A program made the position numbers and the translations under genes. A model generated the notes under the pieces. It saw only the letters and a list, made by a program, of their open reading frames with translations. It was not told where the DNA came from and ran no database searches. A stretch of 64,000 nucleotides of DNA, from the NCBI RefSeq assembly GCF_900129765.1, contig NZ_FQWU01000002.1, forward strand, positions 310,001 through 374,000, written 5' to 3'. This document shows, one piece after another, positions 36,227 to 45,458 of the stretch. Position 1 is the first letter of the stretch, and every line of letters begins with the position of its first letter. Source of the DNA: Massilia sp. CF038. GTDB lineage: Bacteria > Pseudomonadota > Gammaproteobacteria > Burkholderiales > Burkholderiaceae_D.

Positions 36227-36661
36227 TTGATCATGCAACAACGACTGGCGCAATTTGCCCGCTTGCAGCAGGCCGCGCCTGCGCTCTACACCGCTTTTAA
36301 CGGACTCACCCGAGCGCACGGCTACTTTCAGGGCGCGGCGGGACTGCGCTCCATTTCCGTGTCCGACATCCTGAGCAACGGCAGCATCGAAGCCACGTTT
36401 CAGGGTGTGCGCATCAAGTTCGAGGCCTTGCTCATCCAGGGAACCGACCGCAGCCCGCGCATGCGCGTGATTTGCATGCAGTGCCACTGCACCTACGGCA
36501 AACCGGTACAGGAAATGCTGGGTTCGTTTTCCTACGGCGAGGATGGCGTGACCGACCTCGATCCGGACCGCGACGGCATGTCACCCCGCATTGACAGCGA
36601 AGCGCCGGACATTTTGCTGCACTTTCTGGACGCAGCCATCCAGGCAAATAAATCCATTTAG
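36227..36661 (+). CDS. Hypothetical protein
   Basis: A 144-aa cytoplasmic protein without recognised domains. It has a helical N-terminus (RLAQFARLQQAAPALYTAF), a beta-rich centre (IEATFQGVRIKFEALLI) and a CMQCHC cysteine cluster at about 98-103. That cluster could bind metal, but it is not a haem site in a soluble, non-exported protein. The TTG at 36227 has GGAG seven bases before it; the ATG at 36233 is the alternative. Codon use matches the neighbours. Confidence 0.65.
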   Translation: MIMQQRLAQFARLQQAAPALYTAFNGLTRAHGYFQGAAGLRSISVSDILSNGSIEATFQGVRIKFEALLIQGTDRSPRMRVICMQCHCTYGKPVQEMLGSFSYGEDGVTDLDPDRDGMSPRIDSEAPDILLHFLDAAIQANKSI

Positions 36662-36784
36662 GAAATAAAGCCACACGCGCGTGGCATGGGCGATTGAGGC
36701 ATATCAAAGTCCAGATAATTTCCGTTTGGCAACCACGTGCTTGCCGTACCTTCTGATAAAAACTCGTCAGAAAGGCGGCAACCC

Positions 36785-37192
36785 ATGCAAACCTCCCTTC
36801 TCCGCTTTGCCTTTGCCGCTGCACTGCCCGCTTGCGTGCAGGCCCAGCACGTCGATCAACAACGCGCCTGGTGGTCCATCGCCGCAACCGCCCGTCCTTT
36901 GGGCAGCATCCTTGCAACAGACCAGATGACCGAACCGGCGCAGCTGCGCCAGCGTATCCAGCCCGAGGTGTCCAGCGTGGCCCTGCTTTCCTTTCACTAT
37001 GCGTCCCGGCCGCAAGGGTCCCTGTGGCGCCCGGCCATGCGGGCGCCGGCCTTACTGCCGCCTGCCCATCATCTGTCGATCGCGGTCGCCTGGCCCCTGT
37101 CCAGCCGGCCCGAACCGCCTACCCTTGGCACCCTGCCACAGCACCCCGCCCTCTTGCCCAGCTTGCGCATCACCTTCAATACCACTTACTGA
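36785..37192 (+). CDS. Hypothetical secreted protein
   Basis: A 135-aa protein starting with a likely signal peptide ([18 protein letters not shown], cut before QH). The mature part is rich in Pro, Ala and Leu and has no recognised domain; the C-terminus [11 protein letters not shown] ends with a pattern seen in beta-barrel termini or small periplasmic proteins. The start was chosen at the signal peptide. It stands alone between two unrelated genes. Reading-frame statistics look coding, but no family was recognised. Confidence 0.5.
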   Translation: MQTSLLRFAFAAALPACVQAQHVDQQRAWWSIAATARPLGSILATDQMTEPAQLRQRIQPEVSSVALLSFHYASRPQGSLWRPAMRAPALLPPAHHLSIAVAWPLSSRPEPPTLGTLPQHPALLPSLRITFNTTY

Positions 37193-37270
37193 AGGGTTCG
37201 AATTGTCCTTGGCATTGCATGGCGCAAATGCTAACGTGGGCGCGTTTTGACACAAAAGGGAAACGCTTCC

Positions 37271-38449
37271 ATGCAGGCACCGATCAACCGCCTTCCGTCG
37301 GGACGCGTCGTTTCGCTTGATGTATTTCGCGGCCTGACCTTTGTCCTGATGTTGTTCGTCAATTTCCTGGCGGGCGCCAGCGGCATTCCTGCCGGGATCC
37401 ATCATGTGACGGCTGAAGTCGATGGCATGGGACTGGCCGACGTGGTGTTTCCTGCCTTCCTGTTCGCCGTCGGCATGTCGATTCCCTTCGCCTTGAACGG
37501 GCGCATTGGCAAAGGTGACACGCCGGCCCAATTGCAGCGCCATGTGGGCTGGCGCGCTGCCAGCCTGATCATGATGGGCCTGTTCATGGTCAATATGGAG
37601 TCGGGCTATAACGAACAGGCGATGGGCATGCCAATTGCGTTGTGGGCGCTTGCTTTCTATGCGGCCGTGGCCCTGGTGTGGGGCGCGTATCGCTGCCGCA
37701 GCGCAGTCGCCGAGCGGCTCTGGCGCGCCGTCGGCTTGTTCGCCCTGCTTGCACTGGCTGCGCTTTACCGCGGCGGCGATGACGGCAGCGGCTGGATGAC
37801 CACCCAATGGTGGGGCATCCTCGGCTGCATCGGCTGGGCCTATCTGGCGGGCAGTCTGATCTATCAGCTGGCACGCGGGCGGGCGCTGCTACTCGCGTTT
37901 GCCATCGGCCTGTGCGTGGCCTTGTTTGCGGTCAGTTCCACCTTCAATATCCTGCACGTCAGCGCCATGCATGGCACCCATACGTCCATCGTACTGGCCG
38001 GGCTGCTGTGCGCACTGCTGTTCTTCGACCTGCACCAGGATGCCAGCGCAGGCACGCGCTTGCGGCGCGCCCTGGTGCTGGCGGTGTCATTGGCTAGCGT
38101 GGGCTACCTGCTGCACCTGGTCTATCCCGTTTCCAAGATCGGCGGTACCCCGCCCTGGGCCCTGTATTGCGCCGCCCTGTGCTGCGGCGCCTTCGCCCTG
38201 CTCTACTGGCTGACGGAGATGCGCCAGCTGCGGGGCTGGACCGCCCTGGTCGAGCCGGCCGCGAGCAGTCCGCTCGTCACCTACCTGATTCCCTTCGTGC
38301 TGGGCTCGCTGATGGCGCTGTTCGACCTGTCCTGGCCGGCACCGCTGGTACGCGGCACGGGGGCGCTGCTGTTTGCCCTGGTCTTTTCGGCCGCCGTTGT
38401 GGCCCTGGTCGGACAACTGAACACCATTAACTGCAAACTCAAACTGTAA
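37271..38449 (+). CDS. NagX-like membrane acyltransferase (DUF5009 / heparan-alpha-glucosaminide N-acetyltransferase-like)
   Basis: A 392-aa protein with about 10 membrane helices. It opens with SLDVFRGLTFVLMLFVN and GLADVVFPAFLFAVGMSIP, the signature of DUF5009/NagX proteins related to human HGSNAT. NagX genes occur in N-acetylglucosamine regulons of Gammaproteobacteria. Here the gene lies 9 bp before a GH18 chitinase, so a role in handling chitin-derived amino sugars is plausible. The ATG at 37271 follows AAGGGA; the upstream TTG frame is less likely. The substrate is an inference. Confidence 0.82.
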   Translation: MQAPINRLPSGRVVSLDVFRGLTFVLMLFVNFLAGASGIPAGIHHVTAEVDGMGLADVVFPAFLFAVGMSIPFALNGRIGKGDTPAQLQRHVGWRAASLIMMGLFMVNMESGYNEQAMGMPIALWALAFYAAVALVWGAYRCRSAVAERLWRAVGLFALLALAALYRGGDDGSGWMTTQWWGILGCIGWAYLAGSLIYQLARGRALLLAFAIGLCVALFAVSSTFNILHVSAMHGTHTSIVLAGLLCALLFFDLHQDASAGTRLRRALVLAVSLASVGYLLHLVYPVSKIGGTPPWALYCAALCCGAFALLYWLTEMRQLRGWTALVEPAASSPLVTYLIPFVLGSLMALFDLSWPAPLVRGTGALLFALVFSAAVVALVGQLNTINCKLKL

Positions 38450-38458
38450 AGGATCACC

Positions 38459-39766
38459 ATGAAGCGTCGCCTGCTGCCCGTCCTGCCCCTCCTGCTGGCT
38501 CTGCATGCCGCGCTGGCGGGCGCCACCGAAGTGGGCTCCTACTACACGGCCTGGAGCGCCGAGGATGGCTTTCGCCTGAAACAATTTGACCAGTCAGGTG
38601 CGGCAGCACGCTTTACCTATCTCAACTATTCCTTTGGCAATGTCTACAAGATGGACGACGGCAGCTTCCGCTGCGACAGCGGGCGCGACGTCAAGGAAGC
38701 GGGTGACGGCACCGGCATGCGCTCCACGCTCGACTATGCCAGGCGGCACAGTTCAGCCGAGTCAGTCGATGGCAGCGCCGACGCCGCCGGCCAGCCGCTG
38801 GCGGGCAACTTCAACCAGCTGCGCCAGCTCAAGCAAAAGCACCCCAAATTGAAGGTCATGATTGCGCTCGGCGGCTATCAGTGGTCGCGCTACTTCTCGG
38901 ATGCGTCGGCGACGGCGGCGCGCCGGCAGACCCTGGTCGCGTCCTGCATCGACACTTATATCCTCGGTAACCTGACCCCGCTGGATGGCCACGGCGGCAA
39001 AGGCGCCGCTGCCGGCATGTTCGATGGGATCGACATTGATTGGGAATATCCGGGCGTGCCCCTGATGGCGTACAACAGCGTCAGCCCCAAGGACAAACGC
39101 AATTTCACCTTGCTGCTGGCGGAGTTTCGCAAGCAGCTCGACGCGCTGGGCAAGCGCCAAAACAAGCGCTACTACCTGACGGCTGCTCTCAACAGCGGGC
39201 AGCAAACCACCGACGCGACCGAGCCAGAGCGCTACGCGCGTTCGCTGGACTGGGTCAACCTGATGACCTACGATTTCCACGGCGCCTGGAACAAGCAAGG
39301 GCCGGCGGATTTCCATTCGAACCTGTTTTCCGATCCTGCCAGCCCCGACCCGACGCACCCCAGCGTTGACCGTGGCGTGACCCGCATGATCAAGGCCGGT
39401 ATTCCCGCGCACAAAATCGTGATCGGCGTGCCGTTTTACGCGCGTGGCTGGTCGGGTGTGGGCGCTGCCAACAACGGCCTGTACCAAAGCGCCACCGGCC
39501 CGGCCACCGGTTTCGAAGAAGGCGCCGAACGCTACAGCGCCATCGTCAAGAGCGCGGCCCCGGTGTTCCGTCATCCGGTCACCCGGCAATTGTGGACGTA
39601 CCAGGACAACACGTTCTGGAGCTATGACGATCCGGCTGCAATCGCCGAAAAGGTGGCCTATCTGCGCCAGCGGGGGCTGGGCGGCATCATGTCCTGGTCG
39701 CTCGATCAGGACGATGCAGCGTTTTCGCTGTCAAAAGCGATGAGTGCCGTTCCTGGGGCAAAATAG
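38459..39766 (+). CDS. Secreted chitinase, glycoside hydrolase family 18
   Basis: A 435-aa exported enzyme. Residues 1-22 are a signal peptide. The GH18 barrel carries the catalytic DxxDxDxE motif as Asp189, Asp192, Asp194 and Glu196 (FDGIDIDWEYPG), with MTYDFHG and a C-terminal MSWSLDQDD tryptophan strand. There is no separate chitin-binding domain. It should cut beta-1,4 links in chitin or chito-oligosaccharides in the periplasm or outside. It is cotranscribed with the NagX-like gene. Confidence 0.93.
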   Translation: MKRRLLPVLPLLLALHAALAGATEVGSYYTAWSAEDGFRLKQFDQSGAAARFTYLNYSFGNVYKMDDGSFRCDSGRDVKEAGDGTGMRSTLDYARRHSSAESVDGSADAAGQPLAGNFNQLRQLKQKHPKLKVMIALGGYQWSRYFSDASATAARRQTLVASCIDTYILGNLTPLDGHGGKGAAAGMFDGIDIDWEYPGVPLMAYNSVSPKDKRNFTLLLAEFRKQLDALGKRQNKRYYLTAALNSGQQTTDATEPERYARSLDWVNLMTYDFHGAWNKQGPADFHSNLFSDPASPDPTHPSVDRGVTRMIKAGIPAHKIVIGVPFYARGWSGVGAANNGLYQSATGPATGFEEGAERYSAIVKSAAPVFRHPVTRQLWTYQDNTFWSYDDPAAIAEKVAYLRQRGLGGIMSWSLDQDDAAFSLSKAMSAVPGAK

Positions 39767-39808
39767 CAACACAAATTACTACTGTATAACAGGCCCAGCA
39801 AACTAGCG

Positions 39809-42800
39809 CTACACCACCGTGGCATGGCCAATGCTGGCCAGCCACGCCTCGGCGGTGGCAACGGTTTCCGCCAGCTCGCGATCGAGCTGTTCGAACAAGG
39901 GCACGATCGCCGCCCCGCCAGCATCTTCGCGCAGCAATTCCTCCAGCTGCAAGCTGACCCGAATGAAGCGGCGCGCACCGACGATGCCGACCGTGCCGCG
40001 CAAGCTGTGCAGTTCCTTGCCCGCCTCAACATGGGAATCGGCCGCATACGCCGCGCGCGCCGCGGCCAGTTGCGGCCCGGCCTTGGCCAGCACCCGGCCG
40101 ATCAGTCCGACCAGTTCCTGGCGCCGCTCGGGATGCTTTTCGTTCAGTTTCATCAGCGCTTGCACGTCAAACACTTCGGACACCATGCCATTGACAGCCG
40201 GCGCATGCCGTTTCAGCGCCGCAAACAGCGACGCGGCATCAATCGGCTTGGCCACAAAATCGTTCATGCCCGCCTCCAGACATTGCTGGCGTTCCGATGA
40301 CAGCACACCGGCGCTCATGGCGATGATGGGCATGCCGAGCTTGAGCGAATGGCGGATCTGGCGCGTGGCAGCCAGGCCATCGAGCACCGGCATTTGCACA
40401 TCCATCAAAATCAGGTCGAAACGGGCATCGAGCGCCAGCAGATCGATCGCTTCCTGGCCGTTGCCAGCGACGCGCACGGTCATGCCTTCCGCTTCCAGCA
40501 TACCGCGCGCGACGATCTGATTGAGTTCATTGTCTTCCACCAGCAGCAGGCGCAAATTGCCCAGCTGGGCTCGGGCAGGTTCGGCCCGGCCATGGTCTGC
40601 CTTGCTTGGCGCGGCGGGCAGCGACAGGACACTGGCGATGGCTTCCGTCAGGCCATCGCGGGTAACCGGCTTGAACAGGAATGTGCCGCGTCCGTCCACG
40701 CCCTGCATCTCGCCCGACTGCTGGCGTCGCCCTGCGCTGGCCAGCAAGACAAACGGCAAGCCTTGCACGCCACCCAGCGCATGGCAGGCTCGAATCGCCT
40801 CCAGGCCACTCATATCAGGCAGACTGGCGTCGACCACGATCACATCGTACGGGCAGGTGATGCCGCCATACGCTTTCAGCTCAGCCAGCGCGTCGGCGCC
40901 GCAGGCCGCCACATTGCTGTGCCAACCAAGCGCCTGTGCGGATTCCGTCAGCGCGCGCTGGCTGATGGGACTGGCCTCGATGAACAGCAAGCGCACGTCG
41001 CGCAAATTGTCCGGCAGGTCCGGCATGGCGCTGCTGTCGCCAACGATGGCGAACGGCAGCGTGACCGTGAACTCGCTGCCCTGGCCTGGCGTGCTGCACA
41101 TGGCCAGTGTGCCGCCCATCAGTTCCACCATGCTCTTGGAAATGGTCAGGCCCAGGCCGGTGCCGCCAAAGCGCCGCGTCATGGAGGCGTCGGCCTGCGT
41201 AAACGGCGAGAACAGGCGCGCCTGCTGCGCAGCATCGATGCCGATACCGGTGTCGCGCACCACAAAGCGGATCTGCACGGTGCTGCCATCGCGCCCTGCT
41301 TCTTCGGCAAACAGGGCGACGGCGCCGGCGTCGGTAAATTTGATGGCGTTCGAGGTGAGGTTGGTCAGCACTTGCTGCAGGCGCAGCGCATCGCCGAACA
41401 GGCGTGGCGGCAGCTGCGGCTGGGCCGACACCACCAGCTCGAGCGTCTTGCTACCGGCGTTGACTGCCATCATCGAGGCGCACATGTTCAGCACGCTGTT
41501 CAATTCGAAGGTTTCGGGCGCCAGCTCCATGCGCCCCGCTTCCACTTTCGAAAAATCAAGCACGTCGTTGATGATGCCCAGCAGCGACTGGCCGGAATTG
41601 CGAATCATGTCCAGGTATTTGCGCTGTTCGGGCGCCAGCGCCGTCTTGCCCAGCAAGTGGGTAATGCCCAGTACCGCATTCATCGGGGTGCGGATCTCGT
41701 GGCTCATATTGGCCACGAACTCGCTCTTGGCGCGGCTGGCCGCCTCGGCCAGTTCCTTGGCGCTGACCAGTGAGGCCTGCAGGTGCTGCTGCTGCTCAAT
41801 ATTGTGGGCAATGCCCAGGTAACCGGTAATTTCACCACTGGGGTCGCAAATGGCCGTCACCACCAGGCTGACAGGCACGTGCGTGCCATCGCGCCGCACA
41901 TAGGTCCATTCGCGCTGCTGTCCCTGGCCGGGGCGCACGGTGGCGACCATCAGAGAGAAACCGCTGCCCTCGATCCCATGTGTGCGCCTGACCTCGGCAT
42001 CGTGGGCTTCAATTTCCTCCGGCAAGTGCAGCAGCGCCGGCGTGTGCTTGCCGATTACTTCGTCCGCCGCATAGCCGAGCATGCGCTCGGCACCGATGCT
42101 GAACACCCGGATCACGCCGTCAAGGTCGGTGGCAATGATGGAAAACTCCAGCGCCGAATCGACCAGGGATTCGAACTTGTGTTCGGACGCCACCAGCGCC
42201 GACTGCATCTGCACGGCGCGCGCGGCAGCGTATTCCTCGCGCGCGGCCAGTGCCCGCACCACGCCAAAGAACAGCAGGCTGATCAGGGTACCGGCCACCA
42301 GCACGATTTGTGCCTTCTGCCGGTCGACCGCACTTTCAAAGCCCGACAGCGAGGTCACGCGGATGGTCCAGTCGTGCTGCTGCAAATGCAGCGGCACCAC
42401 GGTGGTAAACGGATTTGGATAGTCGCGCTGCTCCTGCGCCGAACGTACCGTGCTCACGTACATGGGCGAAGCGGGACCGATCCTGTCGCCGTCGAAAATT
42501 TCAAGCGCCACGTCATTGACGGCCGCATGCAGCACGCCCTCCATCAGATCGTTCATGCGAAACGGGCTGTACACCACGCCTTTGAGCGCTGCGCGCCGCT
42601 GTTCGGCCGTGGCGAGGGGGTAGCCCGTCTGGTACACCGGCACGAACATCAGAAAGCCAGCCTGCTCGGCCACGCCGCTCTCCTGCACCAGCCGGGTGCG
42701 GCCTGAAATGGCCGCTTCGCCTGACGCCTCGGCTTGCAGCAGTCCGCGCGCACGCACCGGTTCGGATAGCAGGTCGAAGCCAAAGGCACGCTGATTTTGG

Positions 42801-44182
42801 GGCGTGAACGGTTCCAGGTAAACAATGACCAGGGCGCGCTCGCCGTCGCGTTTGGGCCAGATGGCAAACTGCGGGTAGCCTTCGGCGCGCACGTCGCGCT
42901 CGACAAACGCACGCTGGCTCGGCTGCACCACGCGGGCATAGCCAAACCCCTGCACGCCCGGGAAATTTTTCGAAATGGCCATGCTGTCGACAAACAACTG
43001 CCACTCCTTGCGCTCGACCGAATCGGAAGCGCTGAACAGCGCCTTGGCGCTGCGCAAGCCTTGCTCGTAAGTACGCATGCGCTCGGCAATGCGCTGCTGC
43101 AGGCTGGCCACGCGCGCATTGAACTGGTCGCGCGCCCGATGCTCGGTGGCGGCCGACACCATCTGCCACACCAGTACGGTCATGCCGACGCACACAAACA
43201 GAATCAGCCAGTGCGCCGCCAGCCGGTGCCGCAGCGGCACTTCAGCCTTGCGTTCGCGCGTTTCATACAGGTCGGCGCACAGCACCATCCCCACCAGGCA
43301 GCACAGGGCGACGAAGGTCTGGATGCCGAACAAGGCATCGTTGAGCGTGCCGGTGGCAAACGGACCCAGACCCTGGGTGGTTCCGGCCACCGCGCCGCTG
43401 GCAATCACCAGGCAAGCGAACGTGGTGCCGCGCCGGCCATGGCGAAACGCGGCCCAGCCCAGGGCCGGCACCAGAATGTAGGCCACCCAGCGGCCGGCCG
43501 CGTCGGGTTGCACCTTGTGCCCAAAGATGGCAACCAGCACCAGGCACAGACCAGCCAGGGACAGCAGCGCTTCTGCCCGCAGCAAGGCGCGCAGGCTGCC
43601 ACCGCCGGCCTGGCGCCACGCAATCACCAGCGGCGCCAGCACCAGCACGCCCACCACATCGCCCAGCCACCAGGTACCGAGCACGGTCCAGATCAGGCCC
43701 ACCGGGACGATATTGCCAAACAACAGTGCCGAGCTGCCCACCAGCGCACTGACCGCGCAGGCACAAGCGCCAATAATGGCGAATTTATAGACTTGCTGGA
43801 GCTGGGTCAGCGGCGTCGTGTCGCCTGCCGTGCGGCGCAGCAGCCAGGCGCCCAGGACCGCCTCGCCAGTGTTACCGGCGGCAATGGCAGCCGAGATCAG
43901 GAGGGCATGCGCGCCCTGCGCGACGCCGTTCGCGTAGAACACAACCATATTAGCAACCACCGCGCCAATGAATACGCCGGGCCACAAGCGCAGGCCACCA
44001 ATGAGCAGGGCGCCGAAGGCCAGGCCCGACGGGGGCCACACGGGGCTGGCGTTGCTGCCCGCGAAAGCGAGCATCAAACCCAGGCGTGCGGCGCCGTAAT
44101 AGACGACCGCAAGCACGATGATGGGGAGCAAGCGGCTCATGGTCTGGCGCAGTCCGCCCAGCTCAGCCGCCCTGGTGGTCAT
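39809..44182 (-). CDS. MASE1/CHASE hybrid histidine kinase with two receivers and Hpt
   Basis: A 1457-aa membrane phosphorelay protein. Order: MASE1 (about 10-310, eight helices, SPVWPPSGLAFG), one helix, a periplasmic CHASE domain (about 350-620), a helix, PAS (about 670-790), HisKA (FVANMSHEIRTPMNAV), HATPase_c (NLTSNAIKF, GTGLGLTIS), receiver 1, receiver 2 (LLLVEDNELN, LMDVQMPVLDG, VAKPID) and a C-terminal Hpt (ELHSLRGTVG). Receiver 1 lacks the usual acidic pair at its start (LLFIEASP) but keeps VVDASLPD and FKPV. CHASE domains often sense small organic ligands. It overlaps the upstream receiver gene by 4 bp. Confidence 0.93.
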   Translation of the reverse strand: MTTRAAELGGLRQTMSRLLPIIVLAVVYYGAARLGLMLAFAGSNASPVWPPSGLAFGALLIGGLRLWPGVFIGAVVANMVVFYANGVAQGAHALLISAAIAAGNTGEAVLGAWLLRRTAGDTTPLTQLQQVYKFAIIGACACAVSALVGSSALLFGNIVPVGLIWTVLGTWWLGDVVGVLVLAPLVIAWRQAGGGSLRALLRAEALLSLAGLCLVLVAIFGHKVQPDAAGRWVAYILVPALGWAAFRHGRRGTTFACLVIASGAVAGTTQGLGPFATGTLNDALFGIQTFVALCCLVGMVLCADLYETRERKAEVPLRHRLAAHWLILFVCVGMTVLVWQMVSAATEHRARDQFNARVASLQQRIAERMRTYEQGLRSAKALFSASDSVERKEWQLFVDSMAISKNFPGVQGFGYARVVQPSQRAFVERDVRAEGYPQFAIWPKRDGERALVIVYLEPFTPQNQRAFGFDLLSEPVRARGLLQAEASGEAAISGRTRLVQESGVAEQAGFLMFVPVYQTGYPLATAEQRRAALKGVVYSPFRMNDLMEGVLHAAVNDVALEIFDGDRIGPASPMYVSTVRSAQEQRDYPNPFTTVVPLHLQQHDWTIRVTSLSGFESAVDRQKAQIVLVAGTLISLLFFGVVRALAAREEYAAARAVQMQSALVASEHKFESLVDSALEFSIIATDLDGVIRVFSIGAERMLGYAADEVIGKHTPALLHLPEEIEAHDAEVRRTHGIEGSGFSLMVATVRPGQGQQREWTYVRRDGTHVPVSLVVTAICDPSGEITGYLGIAHNIEQQQHLQASLVSAKELAEAASRAKSEFVANMSHEIRTPMNAVLGITHLLGKTALAPEQRKYLDMIRNSGQSLLGIINDVLDFSKVEAGRMELAPETFELNSVLNMCASMMAVNAGSKTLELVVSAQPQLPPRLFGDALRLQQVLTNLTSNAIKFTDAGAVALFAEEAGRDGSTVQIRFVVRDTGIGIDAAQQARLFSPFTQADASMTRRFGGTGLGLTISKSMVELMGGTLAMCSTPGQGSEFTVTLPFAIVGDSSAMPDLPDNLRDVRLLFIEASPISQRALTESAQALGWHSNVAACGADALAELKAYGGITCPYDVIVVDASLPDMSGLEAIRACHALGGVQGLPFVLLASAGRRQQSGEMQGVDGRGTFLFKPVTRDGLTEAIASVLSLPAAPSKADHGRAEPARAQLGNLRLLLVEDNELNQIVARGMLEAEGMTVRVAGNGQEAIDLLALDARFDLILMDVQMPVLDGLAATRQIRHSLKLGMPIIAMSAGVLSSERQQCLEAGMNDFVAKPIDAASLFAALKRHAPAVNGMVSEVFDVQALMKLNEKHPERRQELVGLIGRVLAKAGPQLAAARAAYAADSHVEAGKELHSLRGTVGIVGARRFIRVSLQLEELLREDAGGAAIVPLFEQLDRELAETVATAEAWLASIGHATVV

Positions 44183-44592
44183 GTTCGGTTGTCCCGTTCG
44201 GCGCGCTTGCGCTGCAGGTTGGCGATGGATTTTTTGACCGCGTCTTCGACGGTGCCGGCCCGGAAGGGCTTGATGATGAAGCCGGAAGCGCCGCTGGTGA
44301 CCGCGCGCTCGATCGAGTTGCGGTCGTTGTTGGCCGTGACCATCAGTACTTCCGTCATGGGCAGCGCGTCCTTGATGGCGGGCAGCACGTCAAGTCCGTC
44401 CATGCCTGGCATGACAATGTCGAGAAAAACGATATCGGGCTTTTCCCGCAGGCACAGCTCCAGGCCGGTGCGGCCGCTGCTGGCCTCGGCAACGACTTCG
44501 GTCAACTCCGGCGGCAAGGCCAGGCGCAGCGCGGACCGGGTCAAATCGTTGTCGTCAATTAATGCCACGCGAATTCGACCAGATGCTTGCAC
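44179..44592 (-). CDS. Single-domain response regulator
   Basis: A 137-aa CheY-like receiver: ALIDDND, phospho-acceptor Asp58 (FLDIVMPGMDG), VTANND and IIKPF, with a short basic tail (KRAERDNRT). It has no output domain. The ATGA overlap with the large hybrid kinase makes it a coupled partner, likely a phosphate shuttle, sink or a protein-contact output for that kinase. Confidence 0.92.
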   Translation of the reverse strand: MQASGRIRVALIDDNDLTRSALRLALPPELTEVVAEASSGRTGLELCLREKPDIVFLDIVMPGMDGLDVLPAIKDALPMTEVLMVTANNDRNSIERAVTSGASGFIIKPFRAGTVEDAVKKSIANLQRKRAERDNRT

Positions 44593-44825
44593 GTATGCCT
44601 CGATTCAAACGGTAGGGAAAACGGTTTCTCCCCTGTCTGGTACATGCTATCAACAGCGCAAAATCCTGGCAATCGTTTCCGCTATGTGAGTATTGCGACA
44701 ATGTAATAAATAGGCCATCAACAAAGATCACGGTACTTTCCACGCCGCATAATGTGAAAGCGAAGAATTTTGCTTGGCGAATGGGCTTTTGTTTGATTTT
44801 AGAAACAAATCTCTAGATGCCGCTG
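44593..44825. other. Intergenic region without recognised gene
   Basis: This AT-richer stretch upstream of the receiver gene should hold its minus-strand promoter. No ORF with a ribosome site and no repeat was seen. The candidate small RNA B follows on the plus strand. Confidence 0.5.
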
Positions 44826-44854
44826 TTTACATATTTGCGGCTATGCAGCATGAT
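44826..44854 (+). promoter_or_regulatory. Putative promoter of candidate small RNA B
   Basis: TTTACA (44826-44831), 17 bp, CATGAT (44849-44854). The GCATGATTAC block around the -10 is identical to that of the candidate at 6297. Confidence 0.42.
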
Positions 44855-44860
44855 TACTCC

Positions 44861-44921
44861 GTCTCCTCCAATTTCTCACAAGATTTTGGAATTTGCCCAC
44901 CCTCGCGGTGGGCTTTTTTTT
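44861..44921 (+). ncRNA. Candidate small RNA B (shared 5' seed GUCUCCUC)
   Basis: A plus-strand unit of about 61 nt between the divergent receiver gene and a convergent minus-strand gene. The predicted 5' end is GTCTCCTC (44861-44868), the same bases at the same distance from the -10 as in candidate A near 6310. The body (CAATTTCTCACAAGATTTTG) differs from A, and the terminator stem differs too. No plus-strand gene precedes it. Shared promoter and seed with divergent bodies is the pattern of small-RNA families such as OmrA/OmrB. Function is unknown. Confidence 0.45.
44895..44921 (+). terminator. Rho-independent terminator of candidate small RNA B
   Basis: GCCCACC/GGTGGGC stem with a 5-nt loop, then eight T. 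It has no A run on the 5' side, so it works for the plus strand only and does not serve the minus-strand gene ending at 44931. Confidence 0.85.
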
Positions 44922-44930
44922 GCCTGCAGC

Positions 44931-45431
44931 TCAGGAATCGGCGGTGTCCTTGCTCAGCCGATTCAGCCAGGCCATAGTCGAGATGCGTTTTTTCTTGCGC
45001 CCTGCCACTGCAACCTGCGGCTGGGCAGCCGGGGCGGTTTTTTTCAGAGCCTCGCCGCCACTCTTTGCCAGGCTCGGATCACTCAGCGCCACCCAGGCGT
45101 TTGCCGTCGCCGTCACAGCCTGCAAAATCGCCACCGCAGTCAGATTTTTCGCGATGTTGTCGGCCAGGGCTGCGGCAAGGTCGATGGCGCGCGCCACCAC
45201 TTCTTCCGGCGGGCCTTTGATGCCGCTGAACTTGGCCATGAAGGTCTCGTGCGCAATTTCGAGCAACGCAATTTCGCGTTCGATATCGTAGCCCGCTACG
45301 CGCGCCAGCAATTGCTCGCGCTCTGGCAGGCTGGTATCTTCCGCCTGCCGGTCAGCCTCGTCCAGCCCTGCCCGCGCAGCGTCCAGCGCGAGGAAGTAAT
45401 TCAGGATGTATGTTTCACCGGCGCTTGCCAT
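44931..45431 (-). CDS. Hypothetical helical protein, third gene of a lipoprotein operon
   Basis: A 166-aa mostly helical protein without signal peptide or recognised domain. The middle (AIDLAAALADNIAKNLTAVA) is Ala-rich and may be membrane-associated or packed; the C-terminus is basic (AGRKKKRISTMAWLNRL). A strong GGAGG site precedes the start. It follows two lipoprotein genes by 27 bp on the same strand and probably works with them, but no function can be named. Confidence 0.72.
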   Translation of the reverse strand: MASAGETYILNYFLALDAARAGLDEADRQAEDTSLPEREQLLARVAGYDIEREIALLEIAHETFMAKFSGIKGPPEEVVARAIDLAAALADNIAKNLTAVAILQAVTATANAWVALSDPSLAKSGGEALKKTAPAAQPQVAVAGRKKKRISTMAWLNRLSKDTADS

Positions 45432-45458
45432 GATGTCCTCCAGGATGGGTTTTCTGCA

